From Paraburkholderia polaris (GTDB lineage Bacteria > Pseudomonadota > Gammaproteobacteria > Burkholderiales > Burkholderiaceae): DNA of 64,000 bases. Made by a program: the position numbers and the translations under genes. The stretch lies in assembly GCF_012927345.1 (NCBI RefSeq), contig NZ_JABBGJ010000025.1:79393-143392 (forward strand), given 5' to 3'. Below are positions 16,729 to 24,485 of the stretch, in pieces. Positions within the stretch are counted from its first letter, which is position 1. Every line of letters begins with the position of its first letter. The notes beneath the pieces were generated by a model. It did not search any database and was not told the DNA's origin. It saw only the letters and a list, made by a program, of their open reading frames with translations.

Positions 16729-19107
16729 ATGTTCAACTTCGCTCTGCGAAGGCTGCCCTTTTGCGCCCGCCGCGGCGCCAGGCGCATTCCATCCGGCCGG
16801 CGGCCGCTGTCGTATTTTTCGGCGTATTTTCCAGCGTTAGTTCCGGCGTTCGTGCCGGCATTTATCGCCTCCCCGGCCCACGCGGAGAGCGCCCCCGCCG
16901 ACGCCACCCTCCCCGCTGTCAGTGTCACCGCCAATGCCGTCGCCACCCCGCGCGCCGTCGATCCTAACTTGCCGGCCTCGGTTGAGACCGTGACTCGCGA
17001 ACAGTTCGACAACTGGAACGTCGTCAACACCGAAGACGTCTTGAAGTACATGCCGAACCTCGCTGTGCGAAAGCGCTTTATCGGCGATCTGAATTCGATC
17101 ATCGCCGTACGCGGTACCAGCAACACGCAGAGCGCGCGTGGTCTCGTCTACGCGGACGGCCTGCTGCTCAGCAATCTGCTCGGCAACAGTTATTCGTTTC
17201 CGCCACGCTGGTCGATGGTGTTTCCCGACGAGATCCAGCAGGTGGACGTGATCTACGGGCCGTTTTCGGCGCTCTATCCCGGCAATTCGCTGGGCGCAAC
17301 GGTGCTCATCAGCACTCGCATGCCGAAGAAGTTTGAAGCGGACGCGGACGTCAAAGCCTTCACTCAGCACTTCAGCCTGTTCGGCGTGAATCAGAATTTC
17401 AACGGCAGCGAAGCGAGCGCGTCGATCGGCGACCGGATCGGCAAGTTCTCGTATTTGCTGGGCGTGAATCACCTGGAAAACACGAGCCAGCCGCTGCAAT
17501 TCGCGACGCTCGCCAAGTCCAGCGTGCCCGCGAAAGCCGGCGACATGCCGGTTACCGGCGCGTACTTCTACAACAACCAGACCAATACGCCGACCGCGGT
17601 GCTCGGCGTCAACGGCGAAGGGATCGAACACACGGTGCAGGACCAGTTCAAGCTGAAGATGCAGTACGACTTCACGCCGACACTGCAGGCCGCCTTCACG
17701 CTAGGTTACTGGCACCAGACCTACAACAGCGAGACGTCGAGCTTCCTGCGCGACGCGAACGGCAACCCGGTATACAGCGGCAAGGTCGCGATCGGCGGCT
17801 ACGAATACACCATTCCGGCGGCCGCCCTCGCCCCGAGTCTCGGCCACAGCGAGAACTGGCTATACGGCGTCACGCTGAAGACCCGCAACGCCACCGGCTG
17901 GAACGGCGAAGCGATCGCTTCGTACTACGACATCGGCAATAGCGTGGCGCGCACCGCGAACTCAGGTGCGCCGGGCAACGGCCCAGGCACGGTGATCTTC
18001 GGCGACGGCACCGGCTGGAAAACGCTCGATCTGCGCACCACGTACACGCCCGTCACGCCACAAGCGGGATTGACGAGCCACGCGCTGAGCTTCGGCTATC
18101 ACTACGACAACTACTTCCTCGACAACGAGAGTTACAACACGCTGAACTGGCGCGACGGCGCGGCTACGTCATTTGCCAATGCGTTCGCCGGCAAGACGCA
18201 GACTCAGGCGCTGTACGCGCAGGACGCATGGCACTTTCTGCCGCGCTGGAAATTGGTCTACGGCGTGCGGTACGAAGACTGGCAAGCCTACGGCGGCTCG
18301 AACGCGCTGCCCGGCAAAGCCATTCCGTACAACGACGCGAATCAGCACCACTTCTCGCCGAAAGCCGCATTGTCGTTCGATGTCACCGACGATCTGAGCT
18401 TGCGCGCTTCCGTCGGCCGCGCCTATCGGTTTCCGACTGTGGGTGAGATGTTCCAGGGGCAAATCAACGGCTCGTCGATCATCAACAACAATCCGAATCT
18501 GAAGCCCGAAGACGATCTCTCGAAAGAGCTGACCGCCGAATGGGCGCACTGGAATGGCGTGTTCCGCTTCTCGCTGTTTCAGGACGATGTGAAGAACACG
18601 ATCTTCAGCCAGACCGACACGACCGTGATTCCGAACGTGACCAACTTCCAGAATATCGGCAAGGTGCGCTCGCGTGGCGTCGAAACGAGTTACTCCGGTC
18701 AGGATGTGTTCGTACGCGGTCTCGATCTGCTGGCAAGCGTGGCGTACACGCAGTCGAAGATCATCGCGAATGCGCAGAACCCGGCGACCGTCGGCAAGTA
18801 CTTCTATCGGATTCCGCTGTGGCGCGCCAATCTCGCCGCGACGTATCACATCGACGAACGCGCGGCGGTTACGCTCGCCGCGCGCTACTCCGGCCGCGAA
18901 TACAACACGCTCACCAATACCGACACGAATCCCGACGTATTCGGCGGCACCAGTTCGTACACGGTGGCGGACGCGAAGTTCACGTTCAAGCCGACAAAAC
19001 TGAGTGAAGTCGGCATCGGCGTGGACAACCTGTTCGATGCGCGCTATTTCGTCTATCACCCGTATCCGGGCCGCACGTTCTACGTCGAAGCGAAGCTGCG
19101 CATGTGA
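16729..19107 (+). CDS. TonB-dependent outer-membrane receptor, probably for copper
   Basis: Protein of 792 residues. A long Arg-rich signal region ends about residue 52 ('AFIASPAHA'). A TonB-box-like 'LPAVSVTA', a plug domain ('DVLKYMPNLAVRKR', 'IYGPFSALYPGNSLGATV') and a 22-strand barrel follow, with the C-terminus 'FYVEAKLRM'. RBS AAGGAAA precedes the ATG. The next genes encode a PepSY protein with a His/Met-rich loop and a PCuAC copper chaperone. This resembles the pcu copper-import operon of Bradyrhizobium, so the ligand is likely copper or a copper complex. The substrate call is contextual; a siderophore is the main alternative. Confidence 0.88.
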   Translation: MFNFALRRLPFCARRGARRIPSGRRPLSYFSAYFPALVPAFVPAFIASPAHAESAPADATLPAVSVTANAVATPRAVDPNLPASVETVTREQFDNWNVVNTEDVLKYMPNLAVRKRFIGDLNSIIAVRGTSNTQSARGLVYADGLLLSNLLGNSYSFPPRWSMVFPDEIQQVDVIYGPFSALYPGNSLGATVLISTRMPKKFEADADVKAFTQHFSLFGVNQNFNGSEASASIGDRIGKFSYLLGVNHLENTSQPLQFATLAKSSVPAKAGDMPVTGAYFYNNQTNTPTAVLGVNGEGIEHTVQDQFKLKMQYDFTPTLQAAFTLGYWHQTYNSETSSFLRDANGNPVYSGKVAIGGYEYTIPAAALAPSLGHSENWLYGVTLKTRNATGWNGEAIASYYDIGNSVARTANSGAPGNGPGTVIFGDGTGWKTLDLRTTYTPVTPQAGLTSHALSFGYHYDNYFLDNESYNTLNWRDGAATSFANAFAGKTQTQALYAQDAWHFLPRWKLVYGVRYEDWQAYGGSNALPGKAIPYNDANQHHFSPKAALSFDVTDDLSLRASVGRAYRFPTVGEMFQGQINGSSIINNNPNLKPEDDLSKELTAEWAHWNGVFRFSLFQDDVKNTIFSQTDTTVIPNVTNFQNIGKVRSRGVETSYSGQDVFVRGLDLLASVAYTQSKIIANAQNPATVGKYFYRIPLWRANLAATYHIDERAAVTLAARYSGREYNTLTNTDTNPDVFGGTSSYTVADAKFTFKPTKLSEVGIGVDNLFDARYFVYHPYPGRTFYVEAKLRM

Positions 19108-19238
19108 ACACGTGATTGGCACGCGCAGATTGCGTTCGTCTGGTGCTCGCCGTGTAGTCGATGCACTCGCGAGTCGCAATCCAGCGCGTGCATCGCTGCG
19201 AAAACCGATCGACCCATTATTTGCTGCAGGAGGATGGA

Positions 19239-20795
19239 ATGTCCACCACCACCGCTCAACGCACGACCACGGCAACAGGCACGGCGAGCGCCGGCTACCG
19301 GACGCTCTGGCGTTGGCACTTTTACGCAGGCCTCTTCGTGATGCCGTTTCTGGTGGTGCTTGCGATCACCGGCACGCTGTATTGCTTCCAGCCGCAAATC
19401 GAGCCACTGCTTTACCCGCATCGCCAGGTCGTCGAACCGCAAGCCACGCCCAGGCTGACTGAAGATGCATTGCTTGCCAAAGCGCGCGCGGCGATGCCGG
19501 CCAATGCGCGCGCGGTGACGGCCCCTATCGCGAGTGCACCGGACCGCAGCACCGAGTTCATCTTTCGTCTCGCCGACGGCGAAAAACAGAGTGTCTATCT
19601 GAACCCGTACAGCGGCGAAGTATTGGGCACGCTGAGCGTCGAGCGCCGCTTTATGCAGGTGGACCGCATGCTTCACCGCAAGCTGCTGCTCGGCAAACCA
19701 GGCGAGTTGCTGATGGAGCTGGCCGCGTGCTGGACGCTGGTGATGATCGGCACCGGCATCGCACTCTGGTGGCCACGCGAGAAAACCGCCGTACGCGCGG
19801 CGCTGATGCCACGTTTCTCTCTACAAGGACGCGCGCTTTGGAAGAACCTTCACGCCGTGATGGGCATCTGGCTCGCGCTCGGCGCGCTCGTATTCGTGCT
19901 CAGCGGTCTGCCGTGGACAGGTTCATGGGGTAAGCAGTTCAAGGCGCTCGCGACCGCCGCCAATCTCGGCGCGCCGCCGGGGTCGTGGGGCGGCTTGCCG
20001 TTGCGCTCTGTACTCCCAGGCGTGCGTGCCAGCGAACATGCGGGCATTGCGAATACAAGCACCGAGACGCAATCGGCACACGGCACCCACGCATCGAACG
20101 ATGAGCACGAAGCGCACGCTAGCCACGATGAGCGCGGTGAACACGCTGAGCACAGCGCGCACGAAGCGAACATGGACTCGATGCCGGGCATGGTCATGGA
20201 CGACCTGCCGTTGCCGCTCACACCCTGGGCCGTCGGCAACGTCCCCGTGCCGCAATCCGACGATGCGCACGCGACGCAGGCGCTGCCGCTCGGACGCATC
20301 GTCGCTCTCGTCGCATCGCTCGGTATCCCGAGCGGCTACAACATCGCGCTGCCCGCCTCCGCTACAGGCGTCTACACCGTCTCGTACTTTCCCGCCGACC
20401 CGAAAGACGAACGCACGCTGTACATCGACCAATACAGCGGCGCGGTGCTGAAAGATATCCGTTATGGCGACTACGGCGCGGTGTCGAAAGCAGTGTCGTA
20501 TGGCACGTCGTTGCATATGGGCCGCTATTTCGGCGTCGCCAATCAGATTCTCTGCGCCGCGATTTCACTAGGGCTAGCGGGGATGGCCGTGACGGGTTGC
20601 GTGCTGTGGTGGAAGCGGCGGCCGCAGCGCTCGCTCGGCGCCCCCTCGCGCGAGCGCGCCGCGCCGCCGATGCGTGGCTGGAAAGCCGGCCTCGTTCTGC
20701 TCGGCATCGTCTTCCCGTTGATGGGCGCCACGCTGCTCGCGGTGTGGCTCGCCGACCGCACGATTTTTGGCCGCGCCACGCGGCAACCTGCTTAA
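19239..20795 (+). CDS. PepSY-associated TM protein with His/Met-rich periplasmic loop
   Basis: Inner-membrane protein of 518 residues of the PepSY_TM family. The first TM is at ~30-50 ('YAGLFVMPFLVVLAITGTLY'), followed by a PepSY domain ('LNPYSGEVLGTL', 'IDQYSGAVLKDIRYGDYG'), further TMs at ~160-178 and ~205-224, and C-terminal TMs. Residues ~267-320 form a striking loop with nine His and four Met ('MDSMPGMVM'), a probable copper-binding segment. Strong RBS (GCAGGAGG) five bases before ATG 19239 fixes the start. Family members are thought to reduce or handle metals brought in by the partner TonB receptor. A PepSY protein is also part of the pcu-type copper operon. Confidence 0.85.
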   Translation: MSTTTAQRTTTATGTASAGYRTLWRWHFYAGLFVMPFLVVLAITGTLYCFQPQIEPLLYPHRQVVEPQATPRLTEDALLAKARAAMPANARAVTAPIASAPDRSTEFIFRLADGEKQSVYLNPYSGEVLGTLSVERRFMQVDRMLHRKLLLGKPGELLMELAACWTLVMIGTGIALWWPREKTAVRAALMPRFSLQGRALWKNLHAVMGIWLALGALVFVLSGLPWTGSWGKQFKALATAANLGAPPGSWGGLPLRSVLPGVRASEHAGIANTSTETQSAHGTHASNDEHEAHASHDERGEHAEHSAHEANMDSMPGMVMDDLPLPLTPWAVGNVPVPQSDDAHATQALPLGRIVALVASLGIPSGYNIALPASATGVYTVSYFPADPKDERTLYIDQYSGAVLKDIRYGDYGAVSKAVSYGTSLHMGRYFGVANQILCAAISLGLAGMAVTGCVLWWKRRPQRSLGAPSRERAAPPMRGWKAGLVLLGIVFPLMGATLLAVWLADRTIFGRATRQPA

Positions 20796-20831
20796 CGCTT
20801 CATTCCCGCTGTCAAAACCGAGGACCACGTC

Positions 20832-21281
20832 ATGAAGACACCACGCAAACTTCTACTCACCGCCTTGCTGTGCGGATCATCCATTCAGGCCTTCGCGGGC
20901 GCAGCGACAACTGCGAGCATATCGGACTGCTGGATCCGCGCCTTGCCGGGCGATCTGCCGTCGGGCGGCTATTTCAAGGCCAGCAACACGGGTGACCAAC
21001 CGCTCGATCTCGTCGGTGTCAGCGCCGATGCTTTCGGCATGGCCATGCTGCATCAGACGCAAAGCCAGGGCAGCACGTCGTCGATGGCGATGGTCGAACA
21101 GGTTGCGGTGCCCGCGCACGGCTCGCTCGTCTTTGCACCGGGTAACTATCACGTGATGCTGGAGCATCCGAAACAGCCGCTCAAGATCGGCACGACGATC
21201 CCGCTGACGTTCTCGTTCAGCGACGGCGAGAAAGTCACCGCCGCCTGCGCCGTGAAAAGCGCGAGTACGATGAGTCAGTAA
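20832..21281 (+). CDS. pcuC: PCu(A)C-type periplasmic copper chaperone
   Basis: Secreted protein of 149 residues: signal peptide to about residue 24, then the DUF461/PCuAC domain. The candidate Cu(I) ligands are His74, Met85/Met87, His107 and Met109 ('AMLHQTQ...MAM...YHVML'). The family motif is H-(M)-x10-M-x21-H-x-M; here the second Met is Gln75 and the first spacer is one residue shorter. Relatives deliver Cu(I) to the CuA centre of cytochrome oxidase. It lies 36 bases behind the PepSY gene. The symbol is used by analogy only. Confidence 0.87.
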   Translation: MKTPRKLLLTALLCGSSIQAFAGAATTASISDCWIRALPGDLPSGGYFKASNTGDQPLDLVGVSADAFGMAMLHQTQSQGSTSSMAMVEQVAVPAHGSLVFAPGNYHVMLEHPKQPLKIGTTIPLTFSFSDGEKVTAACAVKSASTMSQ

Positions 21282-21436
21282 CATACCGGCCAGGCAATGT
21301 CGCGAGCTTAAAATCGGCTTACAAATGCTCCCGGCGCTGCGAATCAGGTGCGACGCACCGGCCCCGAGGCAGCCCATGGCGGAGCGACAGTTGAAGTGGT
21401 GCGGCGATCCATCGCCGCTTACTCAGGAGAAACAAT

Positions 21437-21700
21437 ATGAACTCGAAACTTAGCCGGCCGGCATTGATCGCCGCGGCCCTCGCAGGATTCGCGGCCACCG
21501 GCATCAGCGCAGCGCATGCTGACGAGAAGGTTCAGTGTTTTGGCATCGCCAAGGCCGGTCAGAACGACTGCGCGAGCAAGACCGGTGTGCATGACTGCGC
21601 CGGTGAGGCCAAAGTCGACAACGATAAAGGCGACTTCAAGACCGTCCCGAAAGGAACCTGCGAGAAGATGGGCGGCAAAATCGACGAACAGCATTCCTGA
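21437..21700 (+). CDS. bufA: Bufferin precursor peptide (DUF2282), copper-binding RiPP
   Basis: Exported 87-residue precursor. A signal peptide (~1-28, ending 'ISAAHA') precedes a core with four cysteines: Cys34 ('VQCFGIAKAGQNDC'), Cys45, Cys54 ('HDCAGEAK') and Cys75 ('PKGTCEKMGGK'). This is the DUF2282 pattern of BufA1 bufferins, in which a DUF692 MNIO enzyme turns cysteines into thiooxazole groups and the product binds copper in the periplasm. RBS AGGAG lies 8 bases before the ATG. It is followed immediately by the modifying enzyme genes. It was probably transcribed from its own promoter in the 155-base gap after the copper chaperone. Confidence 0.88.
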   Translation: MNSKLSRPALIAAALAGFAATGISAAHADEKVQCFGIAKAGQNDCASKTGVHDCAGEAKVDNDKGDFKTVPKGTCEKMGGKIDEQHS

Positions 21701-21737
21701 TGCCAAAGCGGCGTTCCAGTGCCACGCGAGGCCTTTG

Positions 21738-22634
21738 ATGCATCTCTTCGCCCCTTCTGCCGGCGCGCCGCCCGGCATCGGTATCGGCTTGCGTCATGCC
21801 CACTACCGCGACTTCCTCGACGCCACGCCGCCAGTCGACTGGGTCGAGGTGCACAGTGAAAACTATTTCGGCGACGGTGGCTTCGACCTGCACGTGCTCG
21901 ACACCGTGCGACGCGACCTGCCCGTCAGTTTGCATGGGGTCGGTCTCGGCCTTGGCTCGGCGAAGCCACTCGACTTCGCTCACGTTGCGAAGCTCAAACG
22001 TCTGATCGAGCGGATCGAGCCGGCCGTTGTCTCTGAACATCTGTGCTGGGGCGCGACGTCAACCGGCCATCTGAACGATCTTTTGCCGATGCCCTTGACC
22101 GAGGCGGCGCTCGCGCTGCTCTCCTCGCGGGTCAGCGAATTGCAGGACGCGCTGGGCCGGCCGGTTCTGCTGGAAAACGTCTCCACCTACGTTCGATTCC
22201 GCGACGATCAGTACCGCGAGACGGCATTCCTTGCCGAACTCGCGTCCCGCACGGGTTGCGGCGTATTACTCGACGTGAACAACCTGTATGTGAATCAACG
22301 CAATCATGGAGAGGACGCCATTGCGGCCATGAACGCGCTGGCGATCGGCACGATTGGCGAGATTCATCTTGCGGGTCATCGCGTGACGGACATCGCCGTC
22401 ATCGACGATCACGGCTCGCGTGTCGCCAACGAAGTCTGGGCGCTCTATGAATACGCACTACAGCGGTTCGGCACGATACCGGCGCTGATCGAGTGGGATA
22501 CCGACATACCAGCGTTAAGCATCGTGCTCGATGAAGCCAGCCGCGCCCGTGATATTCAGAACACCGTTCACGCGAGGCGCGCGGCCCTCGCCTCTTCGAC
22601 TCAACACGACGCCCGCGATGCTAACGCCGCTTGA
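21738..22634 (+). CDS. bufB: Bufferin-modifying MNIO enzyme (DUF692, BufB)
   Basis: TIM-barrel multinuclear non-haem iron oxidase of 298 residues that installs the cysteine-derived heterocycles on the precursor. Likely iron ligands in family positions are His66 ('SLHGVGLGLGS'), His101 ('VSEHLCWG'), Glu146 ('LLENVSTYV'), Asp179/Asn181 ('LLDVNNLYVN'), His210/His214 ('EIHLAGH') and Glu252 ('IEWDTD'). The first strand 'GIGIGLRHAHYRDFL' and 'DWVEVHSENYF' are also diagnostic. ATG 21738 follows a GAGG. The gene lies 37 bases after bufA and overlaps bufC by 17 bases, showing tight coupling. Confidence 0.9.
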   Translation: MHLFAPSAGAPPGIGIGLRHAHYRDFLDATPPVDWVEVHSENYFGDGGFDLHVLDTVRRDLPVSLHGVGLGLGSAKPLDFAHVAKLKRLIERIEPAVVSEHLCWGATSTGHLNDLLPMPLTEAALALLSSRVSELQDALGRPVLLENVSTYVRFRDDQYRETAFLAELASRTGCGVLLDVNNLYVNQRNHGEDAIAAMNALAIGTIGEIHLAGHRVTDIAVIDDHGSRVANEVWALYEYALQRFGTIPALIEWDTDIPALSIVLDEASRARDIQNTVHARRAALASSTQHDARDANAA

Positions 22635-23529
22635 GTCACTGCAGCGCATGTTTGCCGAATCGCTGGAGAGCGAACAGCGACCCGTGCTCTCGCGATTGCA
22701 ATGCACGGCGCGCGAAGTCGATCACGCGCAAGCTCGCGCCGACAGCCCTACATGTGCCACTGGACAAACACCCTGCTCCACCGGCACCGGCACCGGCAAC
22801 GGCACCGGCGACCGACTCACCGACAACCTGCGCCAGCGCCTCGACCTCTATTGCAGCAGCATTCGCGCCAATCGGCGGACGGCACTCGCGAGCGCCTATC
22901 CCGTCTTGCTGGCGCTGGTCGGCGCAGCCTACTTCGATGCGCTGTCAATGGCTTACACGCAAGCGCACCCGTCGCAGAGCGGCGACCTCAATCGCTTCGG
23001 CGCAGCGCTACCGGCTTTCATCGAAACCTATGAACCGGCACCCCGTTTCCGTTATTTCGCCGACCTCGCGCGTCTCGAATGGTCGCTGCATCTGGCCTAC
23101 TTTGCCGCGGACGCTAACGTGCTGACGCAACCGGAATGGGCCGCCATCCGCCCCGAGGACCTGCTCGATGCGAAACTGGCCGTCCATCCCGCCTGCGCAC
23201 TCATCTCGTCGCGCTATACGATCGCCGGGATCTGGACAGCGCATCAACCAGCGGGCTCTTTTCCGGCAGATATTGAGTCCCCGACCTATGCACTGGTTGT
23301 GAGGCCACTATGGCGGCCGCACATACTCATTCAATGTGCCGCCGCACATGCGGCTTTCGATGCGTTGCAGCGCGGAGCCACGCTCAATGAAGCGCTCGAC
23401 TCGGCATTTGCGATCGATGTCGAATTCAATTTCACGTCGCAATGGCGCGCATGGATCGCGGCCTCGGCGATTACAGGCCTCCAGCCCGGTACGCAGAACG
23501 CCCCACCTACGCTTGCGCCAGCGCCTTGA
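22618..23529 (+). CDS. bufC: Bufferin maturation partner (DUF2063, BufC)
   Basis: Protein of 303 residues, partner of the MNIO enzyme; DUF2063 proteins are thought to recruit the precursor. The N-terminal domain reads 'MLTPLESLQRMFAESL', then 'RLDLYCSSIRANRRTALASAYPVLLALVGAAYF', typical of the family. Between these parts (about residues 25-65) lies an unusual Cys/Thr/Gly-rich insert encoded by a hexanucleotide repeat. The C-terminal domain ('VVRPLWRPHILIQCAAAHAAFDALQRGATLNEAL') is as in HvfC-like proteins. It starts inside the end of bufB. Confidence 0.85.
   Translation: MLTPLESLQRMFAESLESEQRPVLSRLQCTAREVDHAQARADSPTCATGQTPCSTGTGTGNGTGDRLTDNLRQRLDLYCSSIRANRRTALASAYPVLLALVGAAYFDALSMAYTQAHPSQSGDLNRFGAALPAFIETYEPAPRFRYFADLARLEWSLHLAYFAADANVLTQPEWAAIRPEDLLDAKLAVHPACALISSRYTIAGIWTAHQPAGSFPADIESPTYALVVRPLWRPHILIQCAAAHAAFDALQRGATLNEALDSAFAIDVEFNFTSQWRAWIAASAITGLQPGTQNAPPTLAPAP
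22779..22808. repeat. Hexanucleotide tandem repeat (CACCGG)n inside bufC
   Basis: Five consecutive units, four exactly CACCGG and one CAACGG, coding for alternating Thr-Gly. Slippage by whole units keeps the frame, so the insert length may vary between strains without breaking bufC. Confidence 0.75.
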
Positions 23530-23649
23530 CGACCTGCCGACGCGGTCCATTCAGAAGAATTTCGACTGCATCGACAACCCAGCCGCCTGGGCGCCTTGCC
23601 GCCTCCCGCATTGCCACCGTTGCATAATCTGCTCGTTTGCGATACATTG

Positions 23650-23680
23650 TGCTCGATTATGATCGTTTTACAATCGAGCA
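23650..23680. promoter_or_regulatory. Inverted repeat TGCTCGATT-N13-AATCGAGCA, DeoR operator candidate
   Basis: Perfect 9-bp arms separated by 13 bases, ending 10 bases before the DeoR start codon and overlapping the likely RBS zone. The position suggests autorepression of the DeoR-MFS operon. Confidence 0.6.
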
Positions 23681-23690
23681 GGGTGAAGTC

Positions 23691-24485
23691 ATGCAACGAA
23701 CGCGACAAGACGCAATGGACGGGCTTCTGCCCGAGGAACGGGAACGGCTGATTCTGGAACGGCTGCGAGCGCAGGGCCGCGTCCTGGCATCCGAACTCGC
23801 GGCTGAACTTCAGACCTCCGAACACACGGTGCGCCGTCACTTGCGCGAGCTGGCCGACCAGGGTCATTGCAAGCGCGTCTACGGCGGCGCCCTGCTGATC
23901 TCACCTGCTGGCGAAAGCGCCTCGGTTCGTATGCGCGAAGCCGTGGACCGAAAGGCCTGTCTCGCCGTCGTTGCTGCATCGATCGTCCGGCCAAAGCACG
24001 TCATTTTGCTGGACACCGGGTCGACCAACGTCGCCATCGCCGCGGCGCTGCCGGACAACGCGGATCTAACCGTCGTGACAAACTCGCCTGAGGCTTGCGC
24101 GCGCCTCCTGAACCGGCCGGGGTTCGACATCATTCTCATCGGCGGGCGCATCGCTCAGCACGCGGCCGGCTCGACCGGCGCCACGGCCTTGCTGCAGATC
24201 CAGCAGATCAAGGCCGATCTTTGCTTTCTGGGCGCGTGCGCGTTCGATCCAGACGAAGGCGTCGCCGCGTTCGACGCCGAAGAGGCCGAACTGAAACGGG
24301 CGATGGTAAAAGCAAGCAGCCAGGTCGCCATTGCCATGACGTCGGAAAAGCTGGTGACCGCTGCGCCGTTTTCCGTTGCGCCGGCGCGCGCCGTGGACTA
24401 TCTGTTTGTCGAAGCGGATGTGACGGCCGAGCGGCGCGCCCTGCTCGAAACGGTCTGCGACAACGTCATGGTGGCGCGCTCATGA
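23691..24485 (+). CDS. DeoR/GlpR-family transcriptional regulator
   Basis: Sugar-phosphate-sensing repressor of 264 residues. The N-terminal HTH is 'RLILERLRAQGRVLASELAAELQTSEHTVRRHLRELADQG', followed by 'CKRVYGGALL'. The C-terminal DeoRC effector domain (~75-250) has 'ILLDTGSTNVAIAAAL' and 'LIGGRIAQHAAGSTGATAL', the expected phosphosugar pocket motifs. The start at 23691 follows AGGGTGAAG. Its stop overlaps the MFS start (ATGA), so regulator and transporter are one operon controlled by the upstream inverted repeat. Confidence 0.93.
   Translation: MQRTRQDAMDGLLPEERERLILERLRAQGRVLASELAAELQTSEHTVRRHLRELADQGHCKRVYGGALLISPAGESASVRMREAVDRKACLAVVAASIVRPKHVILLDTGSTNVAIAAALPDNADLTVVTNSPEACARLLNRPGFDIILIGGRIAQHAAGSTGATALLQIQQIKADLCFLGACAFDPDEGVAAFDAEEAELKRAMVKASSQVAIAMTSEKLVTAAPFSVAPARAVDYLFVEADVTAERRALLETVCDNVMVARS

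Noticed and set aside
18169..19275. Long open frame antisense to the TonB receptor
   Set aside because: No domain or start signal; explained by high GC third positions of the receptor gene.
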